Positions 6,847 to 14,404 of a stretch of 27,896 nt of DNA are shown piece by piece. The stretch lies in assembly GCA_002011215.1 (NCBI GenBank), contig MTML01000053.1, positions 1 through 27,896 of the forward strand. Reading direction: 5' to 3'. A program made the position numbers and the translations under genes. The DNA comes from Archaeoglobus sp. JdFR-24. Lineage in GTDB: Archaea; Halobacteriota; Archaeoglobi; Archaeoglobales; Archaeoglobaceae. Positions within the stretch are counted from its first letter, which is position 1; each line of letters opens with the position of its first letter. The notes beneath the pieces were generated by a model that worked only from the letters and a program-made list of their open reading frames with translations, did not search any database and was not told the origin of the DNA.

Positions 6847-6878
6847 ATTTCAGGTAAAATCAATTTCAGGTAAAATCA
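6847..6878. repeat. perfect 16-bp tandem duplication
   Basis: ATTTCAGGTAAAATCA occurs twice in direct succession (6847-6862 and 6863-6878), in the 159-bp gap between the two minus-strand membrane or surface protein genes. It may be a recent slippage duplication or a paired binding site upstream of the DUF599-like gene. Confidence 0.8.
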
Positions 6879-6927
6879 GTATAAGGTTATAATAATTGTC
6901 GGGATAGCAAATTCGTTCTCTCAGCAA

Positions 6928-8253
6928 TCATCTGCCCCTGACCATATAAACAAATCCTGCCAGAATCCCACCGACAACTAAAATAGTAATGATGGCAGCA
7001 AAAACATTCAGGTCAGATTCCTCGGAAACCAGACCTCCTGACTCATTCACCTCTGAACCCGTATCTGAAACGTTTATATTATTCGTACTCTCATTCCCCA
7101 TCTGATATTTCAACTCTTTCCCGTCTTCCGAATTTCCTGATTTTACTGAAGCATTGAGCGACAGATCAAGCAGAACATGTGGAATTTCATCGATCTGGTT
7201 GGTTTGAATGAGTTGATTGAACTCATCATCTTTTAAATTCATCTGATCTATTACCAATATTTTATTTCCTTCAGCCTGAATTTCAACGTAATCATGCCTG
7301 CTTGAACCCATTTTTATTTTCTTTATGTTTGAACCAGTCAGTATCCATATTGTGTGGTTTTCTGGAGCCTCAATCAATACTCTCACAGCTCCATCCTCTG
7401 AACTTTCAACACTGGCTTTGATAAAGGAGTCTTTGATTTTGATAGGTATTTTTAGAATATCGCTTGCCATTTCGTGAGATACCAGGATCAAAAGATTATA
7501 ATCTCCCCTCTCTACCCAAGTGTTTTTTATAACTACTTCTCCACTGAATGACTCTATGTATTTCTTTTCTTTGACCTCATACTCATATCCACTGTCACTA
7601 TACAGAGTGACCTTTACTTCGAAGCCTTTTGAATTTGTGGATACATTCAGTCTGATCGGTTCACCAACATAAATTGCAGGTTGAACCTTTATTGAGCGAA
7701 TTCTGAAACTCTCTACGTATACTTTGCTTTCACTCAAAATCTGATCTCCAAACAGGACTCTCACATTGTATATTCCTTCATCAAGGTCGAATCTAACTGA
7801 AAACGAATTATTTTCTACTCTCACATCTTCCACGGCATCATCTACTTCTATTCTCAATATATTTCCGTCAGGTATGTTTGTTTTCCCACTTATGGTCAGA
7901 TTACCCTCAATTTTCGAAACAAAAGTGATGTTGACATAGGGGTTAAATTCTTTTATTGATATCTCCAGAAGAGCGTCATTTTCACCATCGCTCGCATAAA
8001 TACTGTATTTCCCTTCTGGGAGATCACTGGTGGGTATAGATATTTTTCCAGATTTGTTAATTGTGGTTTCCCAAATAACTTTCTCTCCTATGAGCTGCAC
8101 AATGGTTTCTCGTGTGGTGTATACACTTATGATAATATTTTCACCTGTTTGGTACTCTTCTCTATCGACACTAATCCTGATTGCCGATGTGATTCCCATT
8201 GAAAGGATGATCACTACTATTGCAACTGAGAAAACGCATAGATGGAACTTCAT
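6928..8253 (-). CDS. secreted surface protein with C-terminal membrane anchor, unknown family
   Basis: With the start at 8253 (AGGAAAG about 6 bases upstream) the protein is 441 residues and begins with a clean signal peptide (MKFHLCVFSVAIVVIILSMG, cleavage near 24). Starts at 8274 or 8310 are possible but would put a charged tail before the signal. The middle is rich in beta-prone repeats (for example ISVDREEYQTGENIIISVY and IYVGEPIRLNVSTNSKGFE), suggesting several Ig/fibronectin-like domains with potential N-glycosylation NxS/T sites. A Ser/Asn/Gly-rich linker precedes a single membrane helix (AAIITILVVGGILAGFVYMV) and a short basic end, so most of the protein lies outside the cell. I recognise no named family. 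It may be a cell-envelope or adhesion protein. Confidence 0.75.
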   Translation of the reverse strand: MKFHLCVFSVAIVVIILSMGITSAIRISVDREEYQTGENIIISVYTTRETIVQLIGEKVIWETTINKSGKISIPTSDLPEGKYSIYASDGENDALLEISIKEFNPYVNITFVSKIEGNLTISGKTNIPDGNILRIEVDDAVEDVRVENNSFSVRFDLDEGIYNVRVLFGDQILSESKVYVESFRIRSIKVQPAIYVGEPIRLNVSTNSKGFEVKVTLYSDSGYEYEVKEKKYIESFSGEVVIKNTWVERGDYNLLILVSHEMASDILKIPIKIKDSFIKASVESSEDGAVRVLIEAPENHTIWILTGSNIKKIKMGSSRHDYVEIQAEGNKILVIDQMNLKDDEFNQLIQTNQIDEIPHVLLDLSLNASVKSGNSEDGKELKYQMGNESTNNINVSDTGSEVNESGGLVSEESDLNVFAAIITILVVGGILAGFVYMVRGR

Positions 8254-8664
8254 TTCTTTCTTTCCTGAATCCATTAAATTTGGATTACGTTTTAGTAAAT
8301 AAAAAACCATCGATTTCAGAATTTGAAATATCTCTTGCCTGTCAGCCTGCCTGTCAGCTTAATATTCTACTGCCTGATATAATACTTCTGTATATCTGCA
8401 ATAGCGCAACATAGGTTATGTGGTGTGTGCAATGTGTGCAATGTGTGCAGTATTGATGCGTATTAACCGCATATGTAATGTAGGTGATTGGTGATATGAA
8501 ACCATCAGCAAATGGCATTCATGAACCCTATACAAAAACGACGCACTCTTTTATTGGTGTTGTTAAGACCGTATAGTGTTGATATTTTCTCTGCTGATAT
8601 TCTGTTGATAATCTGATAAGGTTTATTTTCTCTGGTTTGGAGACTGAATTGGGTGTTTGACGAT
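8254..8664. other. intergenic region between divergent genes
   Basis: This holds the promoter region of the minus-strand surface protein and the far-upstream region of the SPFH gene. It includes a doubled CCTGTCAGC (8338-8346 and 8350-8358) and three tandem 9-bp TGTGTGCAA units (8424-8450). There is also a possible 26-codon plus-strand ORF (8496-8576, GGTGATTGGTGAT before its ATG, starting MKPSANGIHEP) that has no relatives I know. A minus-strand open frame over 8505-8705 shows no coding character. Confidence 0.4.
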
Positions 8665-8700
8665 AGAAAATACTTATAAAATAGGAAATACTTATAAAGT
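8665..8700 (+). promoter_or_regulatory. duplicated TATA/BRE element upstream of the SPFH gene
   Basis: An 18-bp block containing AAATACTTATAAA occurs twice in tandem (8665-8682 and 8683-8700) with two mismatches. Each copy carries a complete TATA box (CTTATAAA). The second box is about 26 bases before the ATG at 8721, giving a leaderless transcript; the first would start transcription 18 bases earlier. Confidence 0.65.
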
Positions 8701-8720
8701 ATCACAGAAAATAAAAAGGC

Positions 8721-9479
8721 ATGGTAGATTTAATAATAGTAGGCATTGGAATCGTAATTGCCCTCTTCCTTATATCAGGGATCAGGGTCGTCAAAGAGTA
8801 TGAGAGAGGAGTAATCTTCAGATTGGGAAGATTGGTTGGGGCGAGAGGTCCAGGGTTGTTTTTCGTTATACCTGTCCTGGAAAACATAATGATTGTTGAC
8901 CTCAGAACTGCGACTTATGATGTGCCAGCTCAGGAGGTCGTAACCAGAGATAATGTTACAGTGAGAGTTAATGCTGTCATTTATTACCGGGTCGTGGATC
9001 CAGAAAAGGCCGTTACAGAGGTTTTTGATTTTAGATTTGCAACTGCTCAGATAGCTCAAACCACTCTCAGGAGTATTATCGGTCAGGCTGAACTCGACGC
9101 GGTTCTTTCGGAAAGGGAACAACTTAATGTTAAGCTTCAGCGTATAATAGATGAAGCAACAAATCCATGGGGCATTAAAGTGTCGGCGGTGGAAATTAAG
9201 GATGTTGAACTTCCCAAAGAGATGCAGAGAGCAATGGCAATGCAGGCTGAGGCCGAAAGAGAAAGAAGGGCAAAGATCATCAGGGCTGATGGTGAGCTTC
9301 AGGCAGCAATGAAACTAAAGGAAGCATCTCAGATCATGGAAGCAAGTAAAGGAGCAATGATGTTGAGAATTCTTCAGACGATAAATGAAGCAGCAACAGA
9401 TCAGGCTACCAAGATAATATTCCCGATACCTATTGAGCTGCTTGAGTATTTCAAGAGGCAAAAGAGAGAAGAAAAGTAG
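8721..9479 (+). CDS. SPFH/Band 7 (stomatin-like) membrane protein
   Basis: This is a 252-residue stomatin-type protein. A single N-terminal membrane helix (about 3-20) is followed by the band-7 domain: EYERGVIFRLGRLVGARGPG, then IPVLENIMIVDLRT, DVPAQEVVTRDNVTVRVNAV and YYRVVDPEKAV. The C-terminal coiled region (AMQAEAERERRAKIIRADGE) and a hydrophobic oligomerisation patch (near IIFPIPIELLEYF) follow the family order. Such proteins form large ring or cage assemblies on membranes and scaffold proteases or channels. In many prokaryotes the partner is an NfeD-type protein next door, but none is adjacent here. The length is normal for archaeal stomatins. It is transcribed from a doubled TATA element and appears monocistronic. 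Confidence 0.93.
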   Translation: MVDLIIVGIGIVIALFLISGIRVVKEYERGVIFRLGRLVGARGPGLFFVIPVLENIMIVDLRTATYDVPAQEVVTRDNVTVRVNAVIYYRVVDPEKAVTEVFDFRFATAQIAQTTLRSIIGQAELDAVLSEREQLNVKLQRIIDEATNPWGIKVSAVEIKDVELPKEMQRAMAMQAEAERERRAKIIRADGELQAAMKLKEASQIMEASKGAMMLRILQTINEAATDQATKIIFPIPIELLEYFKRQKREEK

Positions 9480-9528
9480 GGTATAAGATGGTGATAGCAA
9501 GGGCATTTAAAATTGCCCCGATTTCAAT

Positions 9529-10554
9529 TTAATTTTTTAACTTTTTGCATTTGAAGAATCTTCTTGTGAGGTTTCTGTGCACTCTCTGCTTTATTTTCAC
9601 CTCGATGGAAAGTCTGTCTTCAATAATTTCATCAATGTCCCGGTTTGAGACAAGTACAGCATTACGGTTAGGTTTTAAAACCCTTGAAATCTCATCTATG
9701 GAGTTTTCATATAGCTCAGACAAATCTCCAAGACTTTTTGAGGATTGAAGATATGGAAAATCTGTAACAACCCCATCGAAAGCATCATCCTTGAAGGGCA
9801 GTTTTTTAGCGTCACCTCTGATCACATTTACTGGAAGTGAGTAGTATTTCAGGTTTAATGCACATCCATGGGCTATGTTCCTGTAAGCCTCAACTCCTGC
9901 TGTTTTCAGCTCCATCAATCCTGCCTCAATGAGGATGGTTCCTGTGCCACACATTGGATCAAGAATAATTCCATCCCTTACGCCTGTTATGTTTACAAGT
10001 GCTCTCCCTATTCTGGGAAGGAGAGCCCCTGGTCTGAAAAAAGGTTTTTTATCAGGTCTTCTTTCAAGGAACTGTGCTGTATCAGTTGTGTGATTCAGGA
10101 TTCCGATGTGACACCTCTCAGACACATAAACCTTTATGACAACGTCAGGATTTTTTACATCTATTTTAGCTCCTCTGTACCAGAGAATACTCCCGAGTTC
10201 TCTCTCCAGCTTATCGGAGCTTATGTTTCTAGCACACCTGTTCTGAACATCTTTCTTCAGGCGTTTAACCCTTACACAGATGGAATCATTCTGAAATCCT
10301 GGAAGTCTTAAGTTCTTAAAAAACTCCTTTAAATTTTCAAATTCAACAGATCCAAGATAAATGAATGATTCCCTCACCATTGAAAGCCTGCTGAAAAATT
10401 TGCTGTCAAGAGGCTGAGTTTCTGCGAAAATCAGCCTACCGTCTTTGAAAAGTATTTTCGAGTCAGGAGAAAAACCTTTCAAAAGACTTTCAACCTCAAC
10501 CTCTCCTAACTGAGGAAGGTCACCGAGAATCATAAAACCGTACTTCATTTTCAT
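9529..10554 (-). CDS. tRNA (guanine(10)-N2)-dimethyltransferase, Trm-G10 type
   Basis: The 341-residue product has an N-terminal THUMP-like RNA-binding half (about 1-160) and a C-terminal Rossmann methyltransferase half. The SAM loop is DPMCGTGT at 199-206, the acidic residue of motif II is in VEAYRNIAHGCALNL, and the catalytic motif is TDFPY at 264-268. Archaeal enzymes of this type methylate the exocyclic amine of G10 in tRNA. Family members normally carry TDPPYG; here Phe replaces the first Pro and the following Gly is Leu, which could alter activity. TATA-like sequence lies in the tandem repeat upstream. The other possibility is another THUMP methyltransferase of the same COG. It follows the SRP19 gene on the same strand with a 77-bp gap. 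Confidence 0.85.
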   Translation of the reverse strand: MKMKYGFMILGDLPQLGEVEVESLLKGFSPDSKILFKDGRLIFAETQPLDSKFFSRLSMVRESFIYLGSVEFENLKEFFKNLRLPGFQNDSICVRVKRLKKDVQNRCARNISSDKLERELGSILWYRGAKIDVKNPDVVIKVYVSERCHIGILNHTTDTAQFLERRPDKKPFFRPGALLPRIGRALVNITGVRDGIILDPMCGTGTILIEAGLMELKTAGVEAYRNIAHGCALNLKYYSLPVNVIRGDAKKLPFKDDAFDGVVTDFPYLQSSKSLGDLSELYENSIDEISRVLKPNRNAVLVSNRDIDEIIEDRLSIEVKIKQRVHRNLTRRFFKCKKLKN

Positions 10555-10602
10555 ATTTCTTACGTGTGAATCTCAGAATATTGAATTTTTGAGGTTATAC
10601 AA

Positions 10603-10630
10603 TTTATTTTTACATCTTTATTTTTACATC
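10603..10630. repeat. perfect 14-bp tandem duplication
   Basis: TTTATTTTTACATC occurs twice back to back (10603-10616 and 10617-10630), between the end of the SRP19 gene and the start of the methyltransferase gene, both on the minus strand. Seen from that strand it is AT-rich and may double as the TATA region of the methyltransferase gene. Confidence 0.75.
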
Positions 10631-10631
10631 T

Positions 10632-10961
10632 TTATCTTTGTTTCTTTCTCTTTTTTTTCTTTTTGGTTCTCTCTTTCTCTTCTCTTGTCTCACTTATTTT
10701 TCTGGCCAATTCAATCATCAGTTTTGATTTTGATCCGTGCTTCTCAACAACAACTCTCCCGCTCTCTTCCCACCAGCATTTAGGATATTTCTTATCTTCC
10801 GCCCTGCAATGAATTTTAAGACTATTACATGCCTCGATAAGCTCATTAAGCTTAACATTTGGAACAGAAAACCTTTTCGGGATCTTTCTGCCTTCGCTCC
10901 TCGACTTTCTTCTATCGAGATTAACTGTCCAGATAACATATTCTGCTGAATTCTCTCTCAT
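10632..10961 (-). CDS. srp19: signal recognition particle subunit SRP19
   Basis: The 109-residue protein matches archaeal SRP19 closely. It has the N-terminal strand (YVIWTVNLDRRKSRSEGRKI) with the Arg-rich loop that grips 7S RNA, then PKRFSVPNVKLNELIEAC, the KKYPKCWWEESGRVVV core, and SKSKLMIELARKI before a very basic tail. SRP19 binds helices 6 and 8 of SRP RNA and prepares it for SRP54, so secretory proteins reach the membrane. The basic tail (KKKKKRKK) is common in archaeal forms. A minus-strand TATA box (GTATATAAG) lies about 30 bases before the ATG, with GGGGA in front as a ribosome binding site. The normal SRP19 length suggests an intact gene. Confidence 0.96.
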   Translation of the reverse strand: MRENSAEYVIWTVNLDRRKSRSEGRKIPKRFSVPNVKLNELIEACNSLKIHCRAEDKKYPKCWWEESGRVVVEKHGSKSKLMIELARKISETREEKERTKKKKKRKKQR

Positions 10962-11070
10962 GGCTATCCCCTGCCTATCATATCATCTTATATACTCTTT
11001 TCCCAGTTTTTTTAACATTTTGGGGCACTCTCATAGGGAATCTCCTAAAGTCCCCCTATTTTTTACTTTC

Positions 11071-11853
11071 CTACTTTGTGTTCTTGAATGTAATCTCGAC
11101 GAGGGGGTGGGAAACATCTTCGATGACATCTATATCATGAAGTGACTTTATGCCCTTTTTCTTAATGAGCTTCTCCAGTCCAAGCTCGATTTCAGGCGGA
11201 ACCTCCAGTATATATGCATCAAGCTTTCTCAAACCCATTCTTTTAGCTGCAACCACTCTGTGGTGCCCATCAACCAAGTATAGCCTTTTTCCTTTTCTTA
11301 TTACCACTATTGGTTCTGCAAGACCTCTCCTTATTTCATACACTCTGCCTTTGAGTTCGTCGGCGAAAACCTTCGTCTGGGTTGGTATCAGTCTGTCAAC
11401 CTCAACATCTCCCCTCTTGATATCTACATTTATTCCATGTATCTTTTCAATCGTTCTCTTCAGTTTGTGAACCTTTGTTGGATCAACTCTCTCTATCTGA
11501 CTTCTGATAACATCTGAATTTGTAATGATGCCAACCAGCCGATCCTCCCCATCAACAACGGGGAGTTTTGAATGTCCGGTCCTGAACATAACTCTTGCAG
11601 CATCACGCAAATCCATAAATTCTCTTGCCACGTAGATCTGTCTTGGCATTATATCTTTTATTTTCAGTTTTGGATCCTTTTTAAGCAAATCTATTGAGGA
11701 AATGTAACCTATTACTCGCATATCCGAATCTACTACTGGAAATCCATCATGACCTGTCTTTTGAATGAGGTTTATGGCATCCTCAACAGTATCCTCGGAG
11801 GTTAAGGTGATAACACTCCTTGTCATGTAATCGCTGACCTTGAGTTTTGACAT
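11071..11853 (-). CDS. CBS-pair protein with ParB/Srx-like domain
   Basis: The 260-residue product has two CBS repeats. The first covers about 6-60 (DYMTRSVITLTSEDTVEDAI, GHDGFPVVDSDMRVIGYISS) and the second about 67-125 (IMPRQIYVAREFMDLRDAAR, GHSKLPVVDGEDRLVGIITN). The C-terminal part, about 150-225, carries LVDGHHRVVAAKRMG and resembles the ParB/sulfiredoxin nuclease fold. CBS pairs sense adenine nucleotides, so the protein probably couples a nucleotide signal to the second domain. This CBS-ParB architecture is known in archaea, but its job is not. The gene is divergent from the purine-salvage genes. Its minus-strand TATA box (TTTATATC, around 11877-11883) is about 27 bases before the ATG, giving a leaderless mRNA. 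Confidence 0.88.
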   Translation of the reverse strand: MSKLKVSDYMTRSVITLTSEDTVEDAINLIQKTGHDGFPVVDSDMRVIGYISSIDLLKKDPKLKIKDIMPRQIYVAREFMDLRDAARVMFRTGHSKLPVVDGEDRLVGIITNSDVIRSQIERVDPTKVHKLKRTIEKIHGINVDIKRGDVEVDRLIPTQTKVFADELKGRVYEIRRGLAEPIVVIRKGKRLYLVDGHHRVVAAKRMGLRKLDAYILEVPPEIELGLEKLIKKKGIKSLHDIDVIEDVSHPLVEITFKNTK

Positions 11854-11874
11854 CCAATCTCAAATTCAGGTGAC

Positions 11875-11894
11875 TGATATAAAAGCTTAAGCTT
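11875..11894 (-). promoter_or_regulatory. TATA box and adjacent palindrome for the CBS-ParB gene
   Basis: On the minus strand a TTTATATC box is centred about 27 bases before the start at 11853. The 12-bp palindrome AAGCTTAAGCTT (11883-11894) covers its upstream (BRE) edge and could be an operator. The palindrome is seen directly; regulation is inferred. Confidence 0.5.
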
Positions 11895-11928
11895 CCCGAA
11901 CTTTCAATTTTCCGAACCAACCGATATA

Positions 11929-11977
11929 TTACAGTCCAGGTGTTACAGTCCAAGGCACCTACAAAATGATTATAAAC
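11929..11977 (+). promoter_or_regulatory. direct repeats and TATA box before the salvage genes
   Basis: TTACAGTCCA occurs twice, at 11929-11938 and 11943-11952, 14 bp apart. A TATA box (TTATAAAC, 11970-11977) follows, about 24 bases before the ATG at 11997. Two helical-phase-offset copies upstream of the TATA box suggest an activator or repressor site for the phosphoribosyltransferase-adenine deaminase operon. Confidence 0.5.
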
Positions 11978-11996
11978 AATGTACTGAGATTTTTAA

Positions 11997-12653
11997 ATGG
12001 AGATGTCGTTTAAGTGTATTGTCTACAGCTGGGATGACGTTTATAGTATGTGTGAAACTCTGGGCAAAGCTATACTTGATTCGGGTTTCAGGCCAGAGGT
12101 TGTTGTTGCTATTGCCAGGGGTGGCTGGGTTCCTGCAAGAATTTTATGTGATATTTTGGATGTTAAAGATCTCTACAGCGTGAAAGCTGAACACTGGGGG
12201 AAGGTTGCTACAGCTTCAGGCGAAGCAAAGCTAACCCAGCCCCTTAACGTATCCCTTGAGGGTAGGAACGTTCTGCTTGTTGATGATGTTACAGATACTG
12301 GAGAAACGATTTTGCTGGTCTCGAATCATCTCAGGGAACTTGGGGCAAGAAGGGTTAGAATCGCTGTACTCGATCATAAAAAAACGTCGAAATTTGTTCC
12401 TGATTATTTTGTTAAGATGATGGACTCCTGGAAGTGGATTGTTTATCCATGGAGCTTTTATGAAGACACCAGGGATTTTATTGGTAGACTTTCGCTCAAA
12501 AATAAAACACTTGAAAGGATAAAGAAGGAGCTAAAAGAGAAATTTGATTTTGAGGTTAGCTCAGAAATAATTGAGTATGTCCTCGGAGAATATAGGGTTG
12601 AGGTTAAGGTTGAGGTTGAAGAACTCCAGACGGAAAAATCTAAGGAAGCTTAA
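11997..12653 (+). CDS. phosphoribosyltransferase (purine-type, COG2236-like)
   Basis: The 218-residue protein is a type I phosphoribosyltransferase. The PRPP loop VLLVDDVTDTGET lies at 92-104 with the two adjacent acidic residues. RGGW at 41-44 is the PPi loop, and YPWSFYEDTRDFI near 147-160 matches the C-terminal hood seen in archaeal xanthine/hypoxanthine-guanine-type members. It would join a base to PRPP to make a nucleotide. The adenine deaminase gene next door argues for hypoxanthine (or xanthine/guanine) as the base. No ribosome binding site is seen; the TATA box is about 24 bases before ATG, so the mRNA is probably leaderless. The C-terminal 30 residues are rich in alternating Val/Glu because of a hexamer repeat shared with the next gene. 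Base specificity cannot be settled by eye. Confidence 0.85.
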   Translation: MEMSFKCIVYSWDDVYSMCETLGKAILDSGFRPEVVVAIARGGWVPARILCDILDVKDLYSVKAEHWGKVATASGEAKLTQPLNVSLEGRNVLLVDDVTDTGETILLVSNHLRELGARRVRIAVLDHKKTSKFVPDYFVKMMDSWKWIVYPWSFYEDTRDFIGRLSLKNKTLERIKKELKEKFDFEVSSEIIEYVLGEYRVEVKVEVEELQTEKSKEA

Positions 12654-14310
12654 AAATTTAGTTGATGTGGCATCGGGAAGAAAAAAGGCGGATGCGGTCA
12701 TAAAAAATGTTGATTTAGTTAATGTTCTGACAGAGGAAATTTATCAATGTGATATAGCGATTTATGGAAATTTGATTGCTGGAGTGGGCAATTACAGAGG
12801 AATGAAAGAAATTGATGGTAAAGGTTGTTTAGCGGTCCCGGGTTTAATCGATGGTCACACCCATATTGAGATGTCAATGCTCACATTATCGGAGTTCTCA
12901 AAACTTGTTGTGCCTCGCGGAAACACAGCGGTTGTTGCTGATCCACATGAGATCGCAAATGTCCTCGGCAGGGAAGGTATTTTACTCATGCTTGAAGAAG
13001 CTAAAACACTACCGATTAGATTTTTCTGTATGCTTCCTTCATGCGTCCCATCTTCGGATCTTGAAACTTCTGGAGCAAAAATAGGGATAAAAGATTTGGA
13101 AGAACTTTTCAATCTGGAGGATGTTTTGGGACTGGCAGAAGTAATGGATTATTCACATGTGATCTCGGGAGATGAAGAAATCCTGAGCAAAATCGAAATT
13201 GCCAGACCGAGGCCAATTGATGGTCATGCACCATTTCTTTCCAGAAAAGATCTCAACGCATATGTGGTTGCTGGAATAGGGTCAGATCATGAGAGCATTA
13301 CAACTGATGAAGCTAAAGAGAAACTGAGACTGGGAATGAGGGTCATGGTAAGGGAGGGAAGTATGGTCAGAAATCTCAGAGATCTCCGGGATATCGTAAA
13401 AACAGGCAACAGGAATGTTATGCTCGTAACTGACGGTGACAGAAATCTGAAAGATATTTTCGAGGAGGGATATCTTGATTATGTTTACAGGATGGCTGTT
13501 GAGGAGGGAGTTGACCCCCTGAAAGCACTTCAGATGTGCACACTGAACCCGGCAACATGGTTTGGACTTAACTGCGGCCAGTTGACACCCGGGAGATATG
13601 CTGACATCGTTTTGCTCAGAAATCTTGAAAAGTTCGAGGTAAAAGCCGTTTTTATCGATGGAAAAAGGGTAGACAAAATTCGAAAAACCTTTACCTATCC
13701 CGAATTCGCAAAGAACTCTGTCAGGGCTGTGAAATTAAAGCCTGATAATTTAAGAATTGAGCAAAAGGGGAAGTGTGTGAGGGTTATGAAATTGATAGAA
13801 GGGGAGATTGCAACGGATGAGGTGGTTGTTGAGGCTGAGATGGCACTTCCTGAAAGGGACATTCTGAAGCTGGTAGTTGTGGAGAGGCACACTGGAAGTG
13901 GTAGGGTGGGAAAAGGTCTGGTCAGCGGATTCGGCCTGAAGAGGGGAGCAATAGCCTCCTCGATTGCTCACGATTCCCATAATATAATAGCGGTGGGGGT
14001 GGATGATGAAAGCATATGTGGTGCTGTGAACAGGGTGATCGAGCTGAATGGTGGGATAGTTGTTTATGACGACTCCGTAAAGGCGGAAATTCAGTTTGAA
14101 ATAGCTGGTTTAATGACTGAGAGTTCAGCAGAGGAGACACTGCAAAAGCTGGAGAGGATACATGCCAGCATAAAAGAACTGGGATGCAAATTAAAATCAC
14201 CACTCATAACTCTAAGCTTTCTCGCCCTTCCTGTGATACCAAAACTGAAAGTAACTGATTTTGGGCTTGTGGATGTGGAAAAGGGGGAAGTAGTTGATAT
14301 TTTTGTTTGA
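12577..14310 (+). CDS. ade: adenine deaminase
   Basis: This amidohydrolase of about 577 residues converts adenine to hypoxanthine and ammonia. The metal site begins with PGLIDGHTHIE at about residues 88-98. DGHAPFL and AGIGSDHEST lie further on and provide more metal and catalytic residues, and the second half is the domain special to adenine deaminases (GLVSGFGLKRGAIASSIAHD near 447-466). Length matches the family. Start choice is uncertain: ATG 12577 gives an overlap of about 77 bp with the phosphoribosyltransferase gene, while TTG codons at 12598, 12610 and 12616 would begin closer to the conserved VDVASGRKKADAVI. A GGAG at 12585-12588 favours 12598. Adenine released by the methylthioadenosine phosphorylase three genes down would be its substrate. 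Confidence 0.93.
   Translation: MSSENIGLRLRLRLKNSRRKNLRKLKNLVDVASGRKKADAVIKNVDLVNVLTEEIYQCDIAIYGNLIAGVGNYRGMKEIDGKGCLAVPGLIDGHTHIEMSMLTLSEFSKLVVPRGNTAVVADPHEIANVLGREGILLMLEEAKTLPIRFFCMLPSCVPSSDLETSGAKIGIKDLEELFNLEDVLGLAEVMDYSHVISGDEEILSKIEIARPRPIDGHAPFLSRKDLNAYVVAGIGSDHESITTDEAKEKLRLGMRVMVREGSMVRNLRDLRDIVKTGNRNVMLVTDGDRNLKDIFEEGYLDYVYRMAVEEGVDPLKALQMCTLNPATWFGLNCGQLTPGRYADIVLLRNLEKFEVKAVFIDGKRVDKIRKTFTYPEFAKNSVRAVKLKPDNLRIEQKGKCVRVMKLIEGEIATDEVVVEAEMALPERDILKLVVVERHTGSGRVGKGLVSGFGLKRGAIASSIAHDSHNIIAVGVDDESICGAVNRVIELNGGIVVYDDSVKAEIQFEIAGLMTESSAEETLQKLERIHASIKELGCKLKSPLITLSFLALPVIPKLKVTDFGLVDVEKGEVVDIFV
12596..12620 (+). repeat. hexamer repeat read in two coding frames
   Basis: The unit GTTGAG/GTTAAG/GTTGAG/GTTGAA is repeated about four times. 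In the phosphoribosyltransferase frame it reads alternating Val with Glu or Lys (VEVKVEVE), and in the adenine deaminase frame, one base along, Leu-Arg repeats (LRLRLRLK). Only the overlap of the two genes holds it. Confidence 0.75.
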
Positions 14311-14404
14311 TCTGGTTGTGATTATCTAACATAGAATTTCTCAGCACATTTAAGAAGCAGAAATTATTAAATTTGATGGTTATGTTCTCTCAAGGGGTGG
14401 TGCT

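Noticed and set aside
8505..8705. 66-codon minus-strand ORF
   Set aside because: It is antisense to the SPFH promoter repeat and has low-complexity composition.
13695..14203. Minus-strand ORFs inside adenine deaminase
   Set aside because: Shadows of the deaminase reading frame without protein character.
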